64,000 nt of DNA from Casuarina equisetifolia (taxonomy: Eukaryota; Streptophyta; Magnoliopsida; Fagales; Casuarinaceae): contig CM052355.1 in assembly GCA_028551475.1 (NCBI GenBank), positions 16,885,543 through 16,949,542 of the forward strand, in the 5' to 3' direction. Below are positions 46,879 through 58,523 of the stretch, one piece after another. The stretch's first letter is position 1. The number at the start of each line of letters is the position of its first letter. The notes beneath the pieces were generated by a model that ran no database searches, was not told where the DNA came from, and worked only from the letters and a program-made list of their open reading frames with translations. A program made the translations under genes and the position numbers.

Positions 46879-49800
46879 ATGGTGTCGCAGGCTCCGAATC
46901 TGGAATGCCGGATGTACGAGGCGAGGTACCCGGAGGTGGACATGGCAGTGATGATACAGGTGAAGAGCATTGCCGATATGGGCGCCTACGTGTCGTTGCT
47001 GGAATATAACAACATCGAGGGGATGATCTTGTTCTCGGAGCTCTCGCGCCGTCGGATTCGCAGTGTGAGCAGCCTGATCAAAGTCGGACGGATTGAGCCC
47101 GTGATGGTGCTGCGAGTGGACAAGGAGAAGGGCTACATCGACCTCAGCAAGAGGAGGGTCTCCGAGGAGGACATACAGGCCTGCGAGGAGAGGTACAACA
47201 AGAGCAAGCTCGTCCACTCTATCATGCGCCACGTCGCCGAGACTATGGGCATCGATTTGGAGGTATACCATAATGTTTGATTGTTGGGGTGTTATTTCTT
47301 ACTATTGTTTGGATTATGAAAAGCCGAAACTCTTTGATACATTGATTGTTCTGGGTAATGCTTAAGTTTGCTTTTGTTCACATTGTAGGGTTTTAGGGTT
47401 GAGGGAATGGGTTCTTAGCTTTATGAATTTGGATTGACTACATTCAGCTGTTGAATTTCTTTTGTATCCTTCTAGTTCCAAGTACTGTCCATGTGTTTGA
47501 TATTAGAGGTTTAACAATATTTAGCTTGGAGTCCTGTTTCTAGACTTCAAACTTTACACGCGCTTTGGGTGGCTTGAGAACAGAGAGAAAAGCAACAGTT
47601 GGCTTTGGTTTCTGCTATGTAATATCTTCACAAAGATGTATTGCATGACACGTTTAGTTGATATCACTCTGGATTCTGATTCCTGTTTGTTTCTGATTGA
47701 GTCTTGAGTTCTACCTTCTTTGATTGTTTGGAAGCTGAGAGAGCTGAAAAGAAGTGACAAGACATAAGTTGAGTATGCTGTTTTCATGTTTCCTGAGTCT
47801 ATTCAAGAGTGAAGTTTCCCTCAACTAAGCATAATACATATAGTTCTGGGGCAATTTTAGGGAGAAGTGTTGTTGATTTAAGAAAGAGACCTTTCAGGAG
47901 CAGGGCCCGGGCCTTTCTGGGGGTTTTAATTGAGAACAAGTCAAGTTGTGAATGTGGTTCTATGACATGTCACTGTGATTGAGCAATTAGGTTTAATGTG
48001 CAGATGAAGTAAAATGAAATTGATACTCTTCCGTCTTCATGTATTCTGGTTAAATTACCTTTTTTTCTCTATTTCATCTGGATTGAGCAGTTTCAGTGTT
48101 CCATCACTTGCTTCCATGAATTACTATGCTTATGGTGCCTATTTTAGGCGGTTCTTTGCTGGGAACTTGTAGTTGCTACCACGAGTGCATCACAAGGTAG
48201 CATTGACCACTCATGTGCCAGATATTATATATTGCTGGTTGAGCGCATAAGCATATCATTTGGTGTGCTTGTGTTCTCCAGATTTTATTTAAGATGTGAA
48301 TTTTGTTTAGGATTAATTGTTGCTTGAATACATTTTAACCAATGCCTTTATGTGCATATAAATTATCCAAGTTTGGTTTAAGCTGTAAACTTGAAATCAG
48401 ATCTCCTATATCTCTCTGTGTGTGCGCGTGCAACCAACTAGCACTTTATGGCCCAGCATGAGATCTTGCTTTGCCCTTTATAACTTTTTGGGCCTCACTG
48501 TGTAATCCTTTGTTATCATTCATATCTGTTGCCAAGCTCCATGAAGCATGAGATCTGTTTCTTACAATGTTGCATGCCTAACAAATTTATTTAGTGATAG
48601 TGGTGCTTCTACTTTTTTAATTACTTTATGGAAATTACTGGTTTCAGGATCTGTACATCCATGTAGGCTGGCCTTTGTACCGGAAACATGGTCATGCTTT
48701 TGAGGTAAGGATTTTGGGGTTATAATTTTTCAGCTTTTGAATTTGAAAATGGGAATATAATCTGCTTCATGTGTAGGCATTCAAAGTAATTGTGTCTGAT
48801 CCTGATTCTGTTCTGAATCCCCTTACCCGTGAAGTCAAAGAGATTGGTCCTGATGGACGGGAGGTAAGTTTGTTGTGTCTGAGGTGTTATTGCACATTCT
48901 CATTGTGATTATTAGAGACACTTACGTCTTGTTTTACAGGTGACTAAGGTGGTTCCTGCTATTTCGTCAGATGTGAAAGACGCTCTGGTAAAAAATATTA
49001 GGAGAAGGATGACCCCACAACCTTTGAAGATTCGGGCTGACATTGAAATGAAATGCTTCCAGTTTGATGGTGTTCTTCACATCAAGGTCTTAATTCTGTT
49101 CTTTTCTTGGATGGCTACTTATTTTTAGACTTCCATGTTTTAATTTTTAAGCTATTTTGAAGCTCCAAATTGCAAACATGAACCAAATTGCAAACCTTTA
49201 CTCATGTTTTCTTTTACCATGCAGGATGCCATGCGAAAAGCTGAAGCTGCTGGCAATGATGAATGTCCTGTGAAAATTAAATTGGTTGCTCCTCCGCTTT
49301 ATGTTCTCACTACCCAGACTCTTGACAAGGTTACATGCATGCCCCCACCTAGTGTTTATTTGAAGATTTTCTTCTAACCCTGTATCCTATACAAAATGCG
49401 GAAGTATGATTAACTTTTTAAAAGCCAACTAAATCAATATGGTCTACCTCAGTGTAAACCCTAATTGAGGCAAGGAAATGTCATGCTTCAAACTTACTAG
49501 AGGAACGAAAAGGGAAGAAAAATTGCCTTAGTTAGTGTTTGTGAATTAACGTTGACATTCTTATGATTTAGGTTCACTGGTTCTTTGTTTATTGCGTCTG
49601 AATCAATCATTTCTGTTCATTCTTCCCCTTTACCCCAATGGTAAATTCTTAAGATAAGTAGTAAGCATGCCAACTTCTTTACCCACCTGGAAGCATAGGA
49701 AACGGTCAACCATTTTGGAGGCAGTTATGCAGAATTGTGCTGGTCAATGACGATTAATTATCAAATGAGATTGACTTCCTTTCTTGGATTGTCAGGAGCA

Positions 49801-50263
49801 AGGAATTGCAGTTCTCAACAAGGCAATTACAGTTTGCACCGAAGCAATAGAAGAGCAGAAGGGGAAACTCCTCGTGAAGGAAGTGCCCAGAGCAGTGAGT
49901 GTCACTCTTACTTTTAACGTTTATGTAAATTTTGCGATTTGTTTTGGTCATGCAATGGGGTTTACATTTTCTTAGAGTGCCCCTGAACTTGATGCATTTC
50001 TCGAGACAATGCAGCTTGGCATGGTTTTTTTTTTTGTTAGTTGACCTTTCTATATACAGAAACTTGCTATTGTTCTTTTTGGGCCTAATATGGGTGCACC
50101 AATATAGGTAAGTGAGAGAGATGATAAACTACTTGCTGAGCACATGGCCAAGCTGCGGGAGGATAATGAAGAAATTAGCGGTGATGAGGGTAGCGAAGAA
50201 GAGGAGGACACGGGAATGGGAGAAGTTGATCTGGAGAATGCTGCTTCTGCCATTACAGACTGA
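46879..50263 (+). CDS. eIF2alpha: Translation initiation factor eIF2 alpha subunit
   Basis: Seven exons (46879-47262, 48648-48704, 48777-48863, 48940-49086, 49225-49329, 49796-49894, 50108-50263), all in phase, give 344 residues, the normal plant length. eIF2 carries initiator Met-tRNA to the 40S ribosome. The N-terminal S1/OB domain (residues about 15-90) includes the regulatory loop SELSRRRIR, where Ser56 is the residue that GCN2 phosphorylates to reduce initiation under amino-acid or other stress. The helical domain and the alpha/beta C-terminal domain ([16 protein letters not shown]) follow. The protein ends in an acidic tail ([12 protein letters not shown]). The first intron is 1.4 kb. 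Identification is certain. Confidence 0.97.
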
Positions 50264-51707
50264 GTTAGCAAGAGAATGACTTTTATGCTGTAAATTTACT
50301 GGTTTAACTTTTCTTTTCTAGTTAGCTCTTGCAGATGCGTACAACAAATTTCAAGGTCTGTATTGTTAAGGAATTTTGCCAATTTGCCAACTAGTATTTT
50401 ACATGCGATAGATTATAGTTTATGAATTCAATATAAACCGATTTTGCTTCTGTGGAGAACTCCATTCCCCACTCATATATACCTCAAGCAAGACTTGAAG
50501 CTGAGAGCTGACCACCTTCAATGCAATGCCTCATCCACCTAAGCCAAGACCTAGATGCTGCAGGTCTTATTGTTTATACGGGACCAAAAAATAAAGAATT
50601 TGGAGAACGTGCTTGGAGAACCACTTTACTCTCAAATGTCAGATGAAGAATTTGAGGCCAAACATAATGAGCCCAAGAGGCAGAGGGTTCGCACAAAACG
50701 TAGCACTCTTGGGGGTTGGCAAAGCGAAAAGCCATTTTCCTCGTTCAACAGGCATGAATAGCACCATCGTTTTCATTCTTTTCAAAACTGAAAAGCACGC
50801 CCATTTAGCAAGTTTTGTTGAGCTCATGACGAATATTAATTTCCATAATGCTTGGCCATACAAAAACAGTGACCTCAAGGTGCTTCAGGTGGTGCAGAAA
50901 CTAGTAGAAAATGGAACGAAGCAGTGAACTTTTTATTCAAGATGAGCCACCTCATCTGGCTGCGGCCTGAAGTCTACCTCCACTAAACCTACAATGAGGA
51001 GTTATCAGCACCCCTAATTAAAGTCAGGTATTCAAGGAGTTCCTCACCTTGTTAACTTTCAATTTTCTATGCTAAACATATCTATAGATGATTGCCAGAA
51101 GTTCGACCAAACAACAGAGTCATAGGCAAAACCAAACTGCCACAGCGTATCACAGCCACAACAGCCATAAAGGCTATCACAGAAGATGTTATACAGAGTG
51201 GAAGAAATTTAAGCCATAAACTTGTAAAGCTTTTGAGTGCCTCGTGTGTGGAATAAGGCTGGCCTGTTTTACCATGGCTCAGAACCAGTCTCATCCCTTT
51301 CGTTTTTGTCATATAGCCGGTGTCTTGGCTGGATAGAACCAACCACTACCTTACACTACGAAATGGCAGGATCTAAATTGCATGAAACAGACAAGGTAAT
51401 CCAAAATTGGCTGGACTAACCATTCCAAACCAACAAATCAGAACATACCACTCAATCTTGGTATCCAAATGACAGAGGATCACATCAAACGAGAAAAAGT
51501 TGTCGTGTTCGGGGTTTCATTACAAGACACTCAAGCACAAATTGTAACAAAGAACTGAACCAAAACTACAAAACTAAAATCCAGTAAAAGTTCTATCCCA
51601 CTTCATTTGCACAAAAGTGAACTACAATGTCCGCAATAACCACCGAAAAATAGTGACAAATTAAAGCGTTATACTCACCAGCTCAAAATTGGAGGAGAGA
51701 TAACTCC
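50264..51707. other. Convergent intergenic region between eIF2alpha and DUF716 genes
   Basis: 3' flanks of two tail-to-tail genes. A 68-codon frame at 50555-50761 reads as a plausible charged peptide (MSDEEFEAKH, KRQRVRTKR) directly after an intron-like ctgcag. It could be a remnant of a lost gene, but I do not recognise it and see no second exon. Confidence 0.4.
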
Positions 51708-52706
51708 CTAATGATTTCCATAGCCATTCGCACCTGATCCCACTACACCCACTTTCGGCTTTCCCACTTTATCCTCTTCCATAATTTCTTCGATACCGTC
51801 ATCATCAGAATCCAAAGTAAATTGGGCGGTCTCAAATTGTTGCATTTCTGCACCAAGCGGTTTGTACTGAGTAAAATCTGGAGCAACCCCATATTTCCTC
51901 ACAAAGGTGGAGTATACCCCCATAATCAAAACCACAAGAAATGCGAGATGGCAATTGAATTGAAGTGTGGCGACCGCTCTCGCCCGGTGATAATCCATAT
52001 GTCCCTTGCACCGAATTGTATAGTTCCCTCTACTCTTTTGATGCAAAGAGCACCCATTGGTGATCAAGTTGGAGTAAAAAGAAATACCCATTTGCACAAA
52101 CCACGTACCCTGAAGAATTAGCCCTATCCCACGAGCCAATTTCGGATAATTCGACTTTGGGGATTTCAACTCCAAGATTGTGGAAAATAAACAAACGGTA
52201 ATAGGTACAAGCAACAGATCAAAGTACCGGTTCTCAATCCCACTTGCGTTTTTCCTCTGCAAGTAAAACAACAGAAACTCTTCCACGAAAGCGAAAAGAC
52301 CAATCAAACTAATCATGGTATGAGGGAGAGGAATCAAATTCGTGAAATTTACCAAGGAACCCGTAATGGAGTAGAGCAGAAAGAGAGCTTCAATGACAAG
52401 AACTTGTAATTGGAGGGCTGAGCCGACGTTGTCGCTGGAATTGAACGCGTCAACCAAGGAGACCATAGAGTTCAAGATGAACAACACGGAGAGGACACAG
52501 ATGGAGGCGAATCTTAAAGACGAGGGAGATGTGTTTCCTTTGGCTCTAGACGACGGAGCCGGCGGTGGCGTCTGAATAGGGGTGAGAGGCGGAGATGTGA
52601 TTGAATTTTCTCTAGGATTCTGGCTTGAACTGGAAGAGTTAAGGGCTTCCCACGCTCCGATCAGAATGAACCCAGTACCTGCCATGGTGTACTCGAAGAG
52701 CCCCAT
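51708..52706 (-). CDS. DUF716 / TMEM45-like multi-span membrane protein
   Basis: A single-exon ORF of 332 residues. It has about seven hydrophobic spans: near residues 5-22, 64-88, 98-120, 125-147, 165-185, 195-215 and 250-275. A Ser/Pro-rich loop (PPLTPIQTPPPAPSS) follows span 1, and the C-terminus is acidic (DSDDDGIEEIMEED), probably cytosolic. The FVEEFLLFYLQRK and CKGHMDYHRARAVATLQF segments match the DUF716 family, which includes animal TMEM45. The molecular role in plants is largely unknown; some members have been linked to defence responses. The start at 52706 was chosen because the N-terminal MGLFEY leads straight into span 1. Confidence 0.82.
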   Translation of the reverse strand: MGLFEYTMAGTGFILIGAWEALNSSSSSQNPRENSITSPPLTPIQTPPPAPSSRAKGNTSPSSLRFASICVLSVLFILNSMVSLVDAFNSSDNVGSALQLQVLVIEALFLLYSITGSLVNFTNLIPLPHTMISLIGLFAFVEEFLLFYLQRKNASGIENRYFDLLLVPITVCLFSTILELKSPKSNYPKLARGIGLILQGTWFVQMGISFYSNLITNGCSLHQKSRGNYTIRCKGHMDYHRARAVATLQFNCHLAFLVVLIMGVYSTFVRKYGVAPDFTQYKPLGAEMQQFETAQFTLDSDDDGIEEIMEEDKVGKPKVGVVGSGANGYGNH

Positions 52707-53550
52707 TGTTGAATTTCTTCTCTCCTAACCTCTGCAGGTTTCTTCTATCTCCGAATAGAGATCTTGATACCAAGGTTGGTCTCCTAAGATGCAAAAGAAG
52801 CCGGGGTTGTTGAATGGTCAGACATTCCGTTATTAGTCTTGTACGGTGGTATTCTGACCTTTTGAATGCTCCGGTAAACCGGTATTATTCATCATATGTG
52901 GCAACGCAGTCAAAACCAAAATCGTATACCAGTGGTAAAGCTAGAACCTATTTCTAGAATTTACTTAAATAATTAAGAAATAATTTGTATTAAAATATTA
53001 TCCAAAATAATCAGCTATCTTATCAAATTAGCTTAATACTCAACGATAAGTTAGCAAGTTTAAGACAAGTTAGATAAAATTACCTTAATAACTCAAGATG
53101 TTATCCAAGTCATTACAAAGAAAGGAACCAAAAAATCTTACATAAAAAGAACAAAAATAAGGAAAGGATTATAGAATTATTAAGTTACTTGTTTTGTCAT
53201 TTAGATGTCTCTTTGGTTATTCGGAAGCGTATGAACCTTGCATTGTCTGTCTGCATGTAGCATGTGTGAATTAATGAATAAGCTAGACGGTACACGTGGT
53301 CTGGATAAGATAAAGCACGACTCCCAGGACAACGACCCTTAGTTTCGGGGCAGTGTTCCTTTTCTTGTTGCTCTCTGCAATTCATTGCGGCGGTTGGGAG
53401 CAAGGACTTCCATCGATCGCACGACCCCGCTTCAACGGACTGGTAGGAGACAGATTTTTTGCGTATAGATACCAGGAATTTGTTCGCTTCCTCTTCATGT
53501 TCTTATTCTGCTTTATCTGTACATACTGCGGTTTCTCGGGAAATAGGAAC
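52707..53550. other. Divergent intergenic region between DUF716 and CREG-like genes
   Basis: 844 bp. It should contain both promoters. The right half is partly open in the frame of the CREG-like gene (from 53353), but the ATG at 53551 gives a clean signal peptide and is the better start. Confidence 0.5.
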
Positions 53551-56500
53551 ATGGGCATCAAGGGATTTCCTCTAAACCTCCAAGTCTTTTACTTGGTTCT
53601 GTTTCTTGTGGGTTTTCAAGGCTTCTCCTCACAGGGACGGTTGCTCTCGATCAAGAAACCTGATCCGGATAATGCTGCGGCCACTGCTCGTTGGTTGGTC
53701 GCTCAGAATTCCTGGGGTGTCTTAAAGTACGTTCTCTGGCTCGTTCTTGTGTTGTATATAGTGATTTTAGTGTGCTGGTTCTTTTGCTATTCGATTGTCA
53801 ATCCAATTTCTTAGGCGATGAAATTCAATAGAGTTTTGTTGTTATCCATTTGAAAAGCCAATTTATGCTTATTAGGAATCGAAAGGGTTTCATGGGAGCA
53901 AATAATTGTTTGGTAGGCGCTTGATGATTGATAAACTATTGGGTACTGTTCATTTGTTGTTCGAATTCCTGTTTGAATCCTTTATTTCGTAATTAGAGCC
54001 TGTCTTCTTTATTTCCTGTTGAAAGCCTTCTGCAATTCTCTTACTTCACCAAGTTTTCACCTGTTGGAAGTAGATTCTATTCTTCGCTGCAAAATCTAAA
54101 ATCTTTTTGATAGGTTCTCACTTCCTTGCTCTTATGAGCATGCTTGATCATGTTGGAAGACAGAGTTGAGTTTCCTTTCGAGTTCCTGATGATGCATTAA
54201 CGATGTTATCTGCAGCTTCAATGCCGATTTTTCTAATTAGTGCGGAATACATTGAGATCTTTTACAGAATTTCTTAAGTATGATAAAGAAATACAACGAC
54301 AAGAAGTTTTGTATTGTTTCATCGTCAACTGTCTTTTATAGAAACCCAACTTTTTCTGTATGACTCTGTTTTGACAGCCTTCTGGATTTGTAAATGATTG
54401 TTTCGTTTTGGGATGTTTAGATATCGAAGTGAAAGCTGATGTTTCATTTCACTTTTGCAGTACCATCTCAAGTGAATTGGGAGGGGCACCATTTGGGTAA
54501 GCGTTTTTACTCTTTCTACATACTAGAGAGTCATTTCTTATTTTCAGATTGCATAATCAGTTGATTTGTTTGAAAAGCATTGTTGTGTTGCCTGAAATAG
54601 GTTAGTACTGTCCGAGTATGGAATAGACAATAAGTTGTTGACGTTCGTAAAGTTATGGTATTCAAACCTCTAAAAAGGAATTTTTAATCAACATTTCCTT
54701 TTGCTTATCTTGAAGCAGATTTGGCTTTTATTAAATTTTAACTCGTGATGAGATACATTTGTAGTTTAATGAGAATGCCAGTTTAGGGAGTTGTTATTCC
54801 ACTCTTGGCTTCAGATGCAGGTCACGCTTTATGCATCTGAGGATTATTCTATGAGTTGGATTTCTTCCACATGGATTATCTAAGACACATGCAGTTCTCA
54901 TCAGTAACTTTAAACTTTGTTCCTCTAGTTTACGTGTCAGGAGATAGCACAACTTTTGTATCATCTGAATCGAGTTGATATGTGAGTGTGCATAGTTCTA
55001 TTCTCTTGTTTGTTAAAGGGTTTGATATATAGAAAAATGCTTACAATTGCAAATCAACCATATCACTTGTCGCTACCAATCAATCGTCTGGTTCTTACTG
55101 GTATTTCATGTGAAAAGAAAGAAACCAGCAGAAATGAAATTTCATCTGTATCAAATGAAGAAGATAATACCCCTCAAAACTTCTAGTGACCTGAATAATC
55201 TGTCCAACTACTAAGCATACAAAGGTTTCCCACATTATAAGGAAAAGAAAGAAACCAGCAGAAATGAAACTTCATCTGTATCAAATGAAGAAGATAATAC
55301 CCCTCAAAATTTCTAGTGACCTGAATAATCTGTCCAAGTACTAAGCATACAAAGGGTTATAATGTGGATTATTGCAAATCTCCGGCATTTGTGGAACCTG
55401 TGTTGACTCTGGTTCTCTCTACTTTGTCATTCTTTGATGGAATGAAGCTAGCCTTAAATTCCTTGAAGCTGATTGACTACTTCTGCTGTTGAATTTCTTT
55501 ATATTCTACTTCTCTGACCTCATCCAATTTAGTCAAACTCCCTAGGCAGTGGTACTTTTTATATACTTCTTGACCAGTAAGTTTGCTTCCATCTTATAAA
55601 TTTAGTTATATAACTGTATAAATATAATGCAGGAATGTTGTATCATTTAGCGATGGGCCACCGGAGAAAGGTACTGGCATCCCATACTTCTACTTGACAG
55701 CTCTTGATCCAACTGCCAGAGATGCAATGAAAGATGAGAGGGCTTCATTCACCATCAGTGAATATCCTATTGGAACTTGTGGCAAAATAGACCCTGAGAA
55801 TCCCACCTGTTCAAAAATTACACTAACCGGCAAGGTCAGTTGCAAAATCAAACTTGTCTATTTTAGTTTAAGACTAGCCACATTAGTTGGTGCTTTGTTG
55901 CTTATTACTCTAATGTCCAATGTGCAATTCTTTTAGGCTTTCTTTTGGTTATGACTTTTTCGCTTAAGTCAAATTTTAGAATACGACTGATGAGAGTGAA
56001 TGATAATTATCAAAAAGAAAAAACGGCGCTAAATCACCAATGTCTCTGTACATGTTGTATAAGCTAGTTATTGAGCCTGTAGTCACACCATCACTTGTCA
56101 AATAAACAGGACACCTAGTATTTAGCACAAAATTAATAAAGTTACACATGTGCTGCACTCTCAGAAATGTGAATTAAGGTTCTTATATCTGTGATCTGTC
56201 ATTCCCTGATCCCTTGACCTCAGGGTGATTGCATGTAACCAAGACCAACAAATTGACTCCATAGAGCTGGATCTATAATGGCTTAGGCAATCTCCAAGAG
56301 AAAACTGGCGACAACAGTCATTGTTCCTCGCTAATCATGAGACAGTCCTACTTAACTAGATGGAAATCTCACCACATATGAGTTTTATTGCTGACTTAGA
56401 ATAAAACTTCATCAAATACCTATTGGAAGAGAAATGTATGACGAATATAGTTATTTTAATCTTGTTGAAGTTGGTAAGAGCATTTTTTCCATAAGCATGT

Positions 56501-56982
56501 GAAGAAAAGTTATGCTATTGCCACTGAAGTGCTATGGCATTCTGTATGTTATTATGTAACATACACCCAACCACTTCGGATTGATTAGCAACATCTAAAC
56601 TTTCTACTCCGAATTACTTGCATTAAATTTTTGCTCCACCGTGTTGCAGTTGAAGATAGTTGATAAAAACGCCAAAGAAGCGGAATTTGCTGAAAGTTCG
56701 TTGTTCTCAAAGCATGTGGAGATGAAGGGTAAGTATAGAATCTAGGAATCCTCTAGTTTATCAGTCACTTGACATGTTGCCAATGCCACCTTGTCTTCAT
56801 TTCTATCATGCTGCAACCAAGGATTCTGACCTTTAGTTTCTTATGTTGGATGGTTGACAGACTGGCCTAAGGATCACAACTTTCAGTTCTTCAAGTTAGA
56901 AATTGAGAATATATTTCTGATCGATTGGTTTGGGGGTCCAAAACCTCTAACCTTGGATGATTACCTGCATCCAAAGATGTGA
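53551..56982 (+). CDS. CREG1: CREG-like secreted/endomembrane protein (FMN-binding split-barrel fold)
   Basis: Five exons (53551-53726, 54461-54496, 55633-55834, 56650-56728, 56861-56982) give 204 residues, close to animal CREG1. A signal peptide is visible: a hydrophobic core at about residues 9-22, with likely cleavage near 26-29. The mature part carries the pyridoxamine-phosphate-oxidase-like split barrel: ARWLVAQNSWGVLNTIS, GAPFGNVVSFSDG, YFYLTALDPTARD, and CSKITLTGKL, with FFKLEIENIFLIDWFGGPK at the end. Animal CREG1 is a lysosomal/secreted glycoprotein without oxidase activity; the plant role is unknown. No N-glycosylation sequon is present, unlike the animal protein. From memory, Arabidopsis At2g04690 is the counterpart. 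Confidence 0.88.
55112..55355. repeat. Tandem duplication in CREG-like intron 2
   Basis: A unit of about 114 bp starting gaaaagaaagaaaccagc occurs at 55112-55225 and again at 55242-55355. There are only about three or four differences, and a short spacer contains cacattataa. The reverse complement of that spacer word follows the second unit. Confidence 0.9.
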
Positions 56983-58523
56983 GTACTTGATGCATTATTT
57001 ATTGCGAAGTTATCCTCAGAATCAATTAGAGTTCAATCTATTCCCAAGTGCCTATTTTATAGTTACTGATGAACCACTTTTTATGCCATCTACAGGAACA
57101 AACTTACTTCCACTTTGTGATACTCATCGAAGAGCAAGATGCTAGTGTGAAGTGTGTATAATGAATTATTGGTATATAAGATGTCACATCTTATGGTATG
57201 ATAAGAAAAACCACAAACGTTAAATTGCTGTACAAAGGGTTGTACGCATGACAAACACCACATTGTTTATTCCAGAGTACCCTGAAATTGTAGGTCTATA
57301 GACACTTGAATATTTACATAATATTGTGTGTATATGGGCTCAGAGACATTCCTTTGTTTTGCCCAATTGTATATACCCCTTATACCACGATTAAATTGTG
57401 CTTGTTGTCTCCAAATGTGGCGCTTGTCTCCCTAGAGATGGTAACCACTGGATGTTGTCAATCTAGTCATGGAAATAGTTGGTTCTTGCCGAAGATGAGA
57501 TTAAACATATGATGAAACGCTCAATGCATACCTGTATCAGCTAGAACAAATCGATGGAGATCCTAGAAAATTTGGGATCAAGCGGTATTTACTACAATTA
57601 AATTGGACACTTGTCGACGGGCACATGTCATTGGTATAAAATTATCACACTTTCAGTTCCCTTAAGTTGTTAAGATATTCTATCATGTACATCTTCCCAA
57701 CTTGTAATAATTATCCCCAAACTGAAAGGATCGAAATTATGCTAGATCGATCTACATTAATTACACTATTTAAAATGTGAGAAAAATAAATAAATAGGAT
57801 GTTCAAAAAAATTTGGAGGATCTTATTTGGAAACAAGGGAAATAATCTTGGGCAGCAATTGATGGTTTCCTGGAATTTCAGTATGATCGTAAATGATGAA
57901 TTTAAAGATTGAGATGGCTTGGTTGCTTGTACAGTGTTTGGGAAGGGGAACAGAGGCCTCGAAAGGGGAGAAAGGAAAAGATAGCACCAGGAAAGTCATT
58001 ACAAAATAATCTGTAGGAATAAACCTATAAACTGCGTGCATATAATTTCTCCATAAACATTTCTGATCAGAATCATTGATACAATGTCACCTCGAATTCA
58101 ATGGAAGTTTCATTCTCTGGTTTGGAAATCACAGTTGACCCAAATGCAGAGGTTCATGATGCCGTAGCATAGTACCAGTTAAAGCAGCAATAACAACATG
58201 AGCTCTTTCTCAAAGCACATCAATACATCTGTACAACAAAGGAGAACTTTAGTATAAAATCCGTCGGAAGTCAAATCTCAACTGAAACCAGGGCCACTGA
58301 TTTTATTGGGAGACAAGTTAATTAACATATAATTGGCAATATTATTGCATAAAATGATTACGTATTTTTATGTACACAGTATCCGGAATCTTTCCACTCG
58401 TGTAGGCCAAATAGTTGCTCAAAGAGATCTGAAACTCCCACAATCCTAAAAACCTCTTTGACAGAAAGACCTAAATTTTCTCCAACAAACACGAGCTTTT
58501 TTGAGTAGAAACTCGCTGCCTAT
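56983..58523. other. Convergent intergenic region between CREG-like and SufB genes
   Basis: 3' flanks of two tail-to-tail genes. It is AT-rich and holds no ORF with a recognisable motif. Confidence 0.5.

Noticed and set aside
53353..53550. Upstream extension of the CREG-like first exon to the ATG at 53353
   Set aside because: It would place a hydrophobic, Cys-rich leader before a normal signal peptide. The ATG at 53551 fits the family better.
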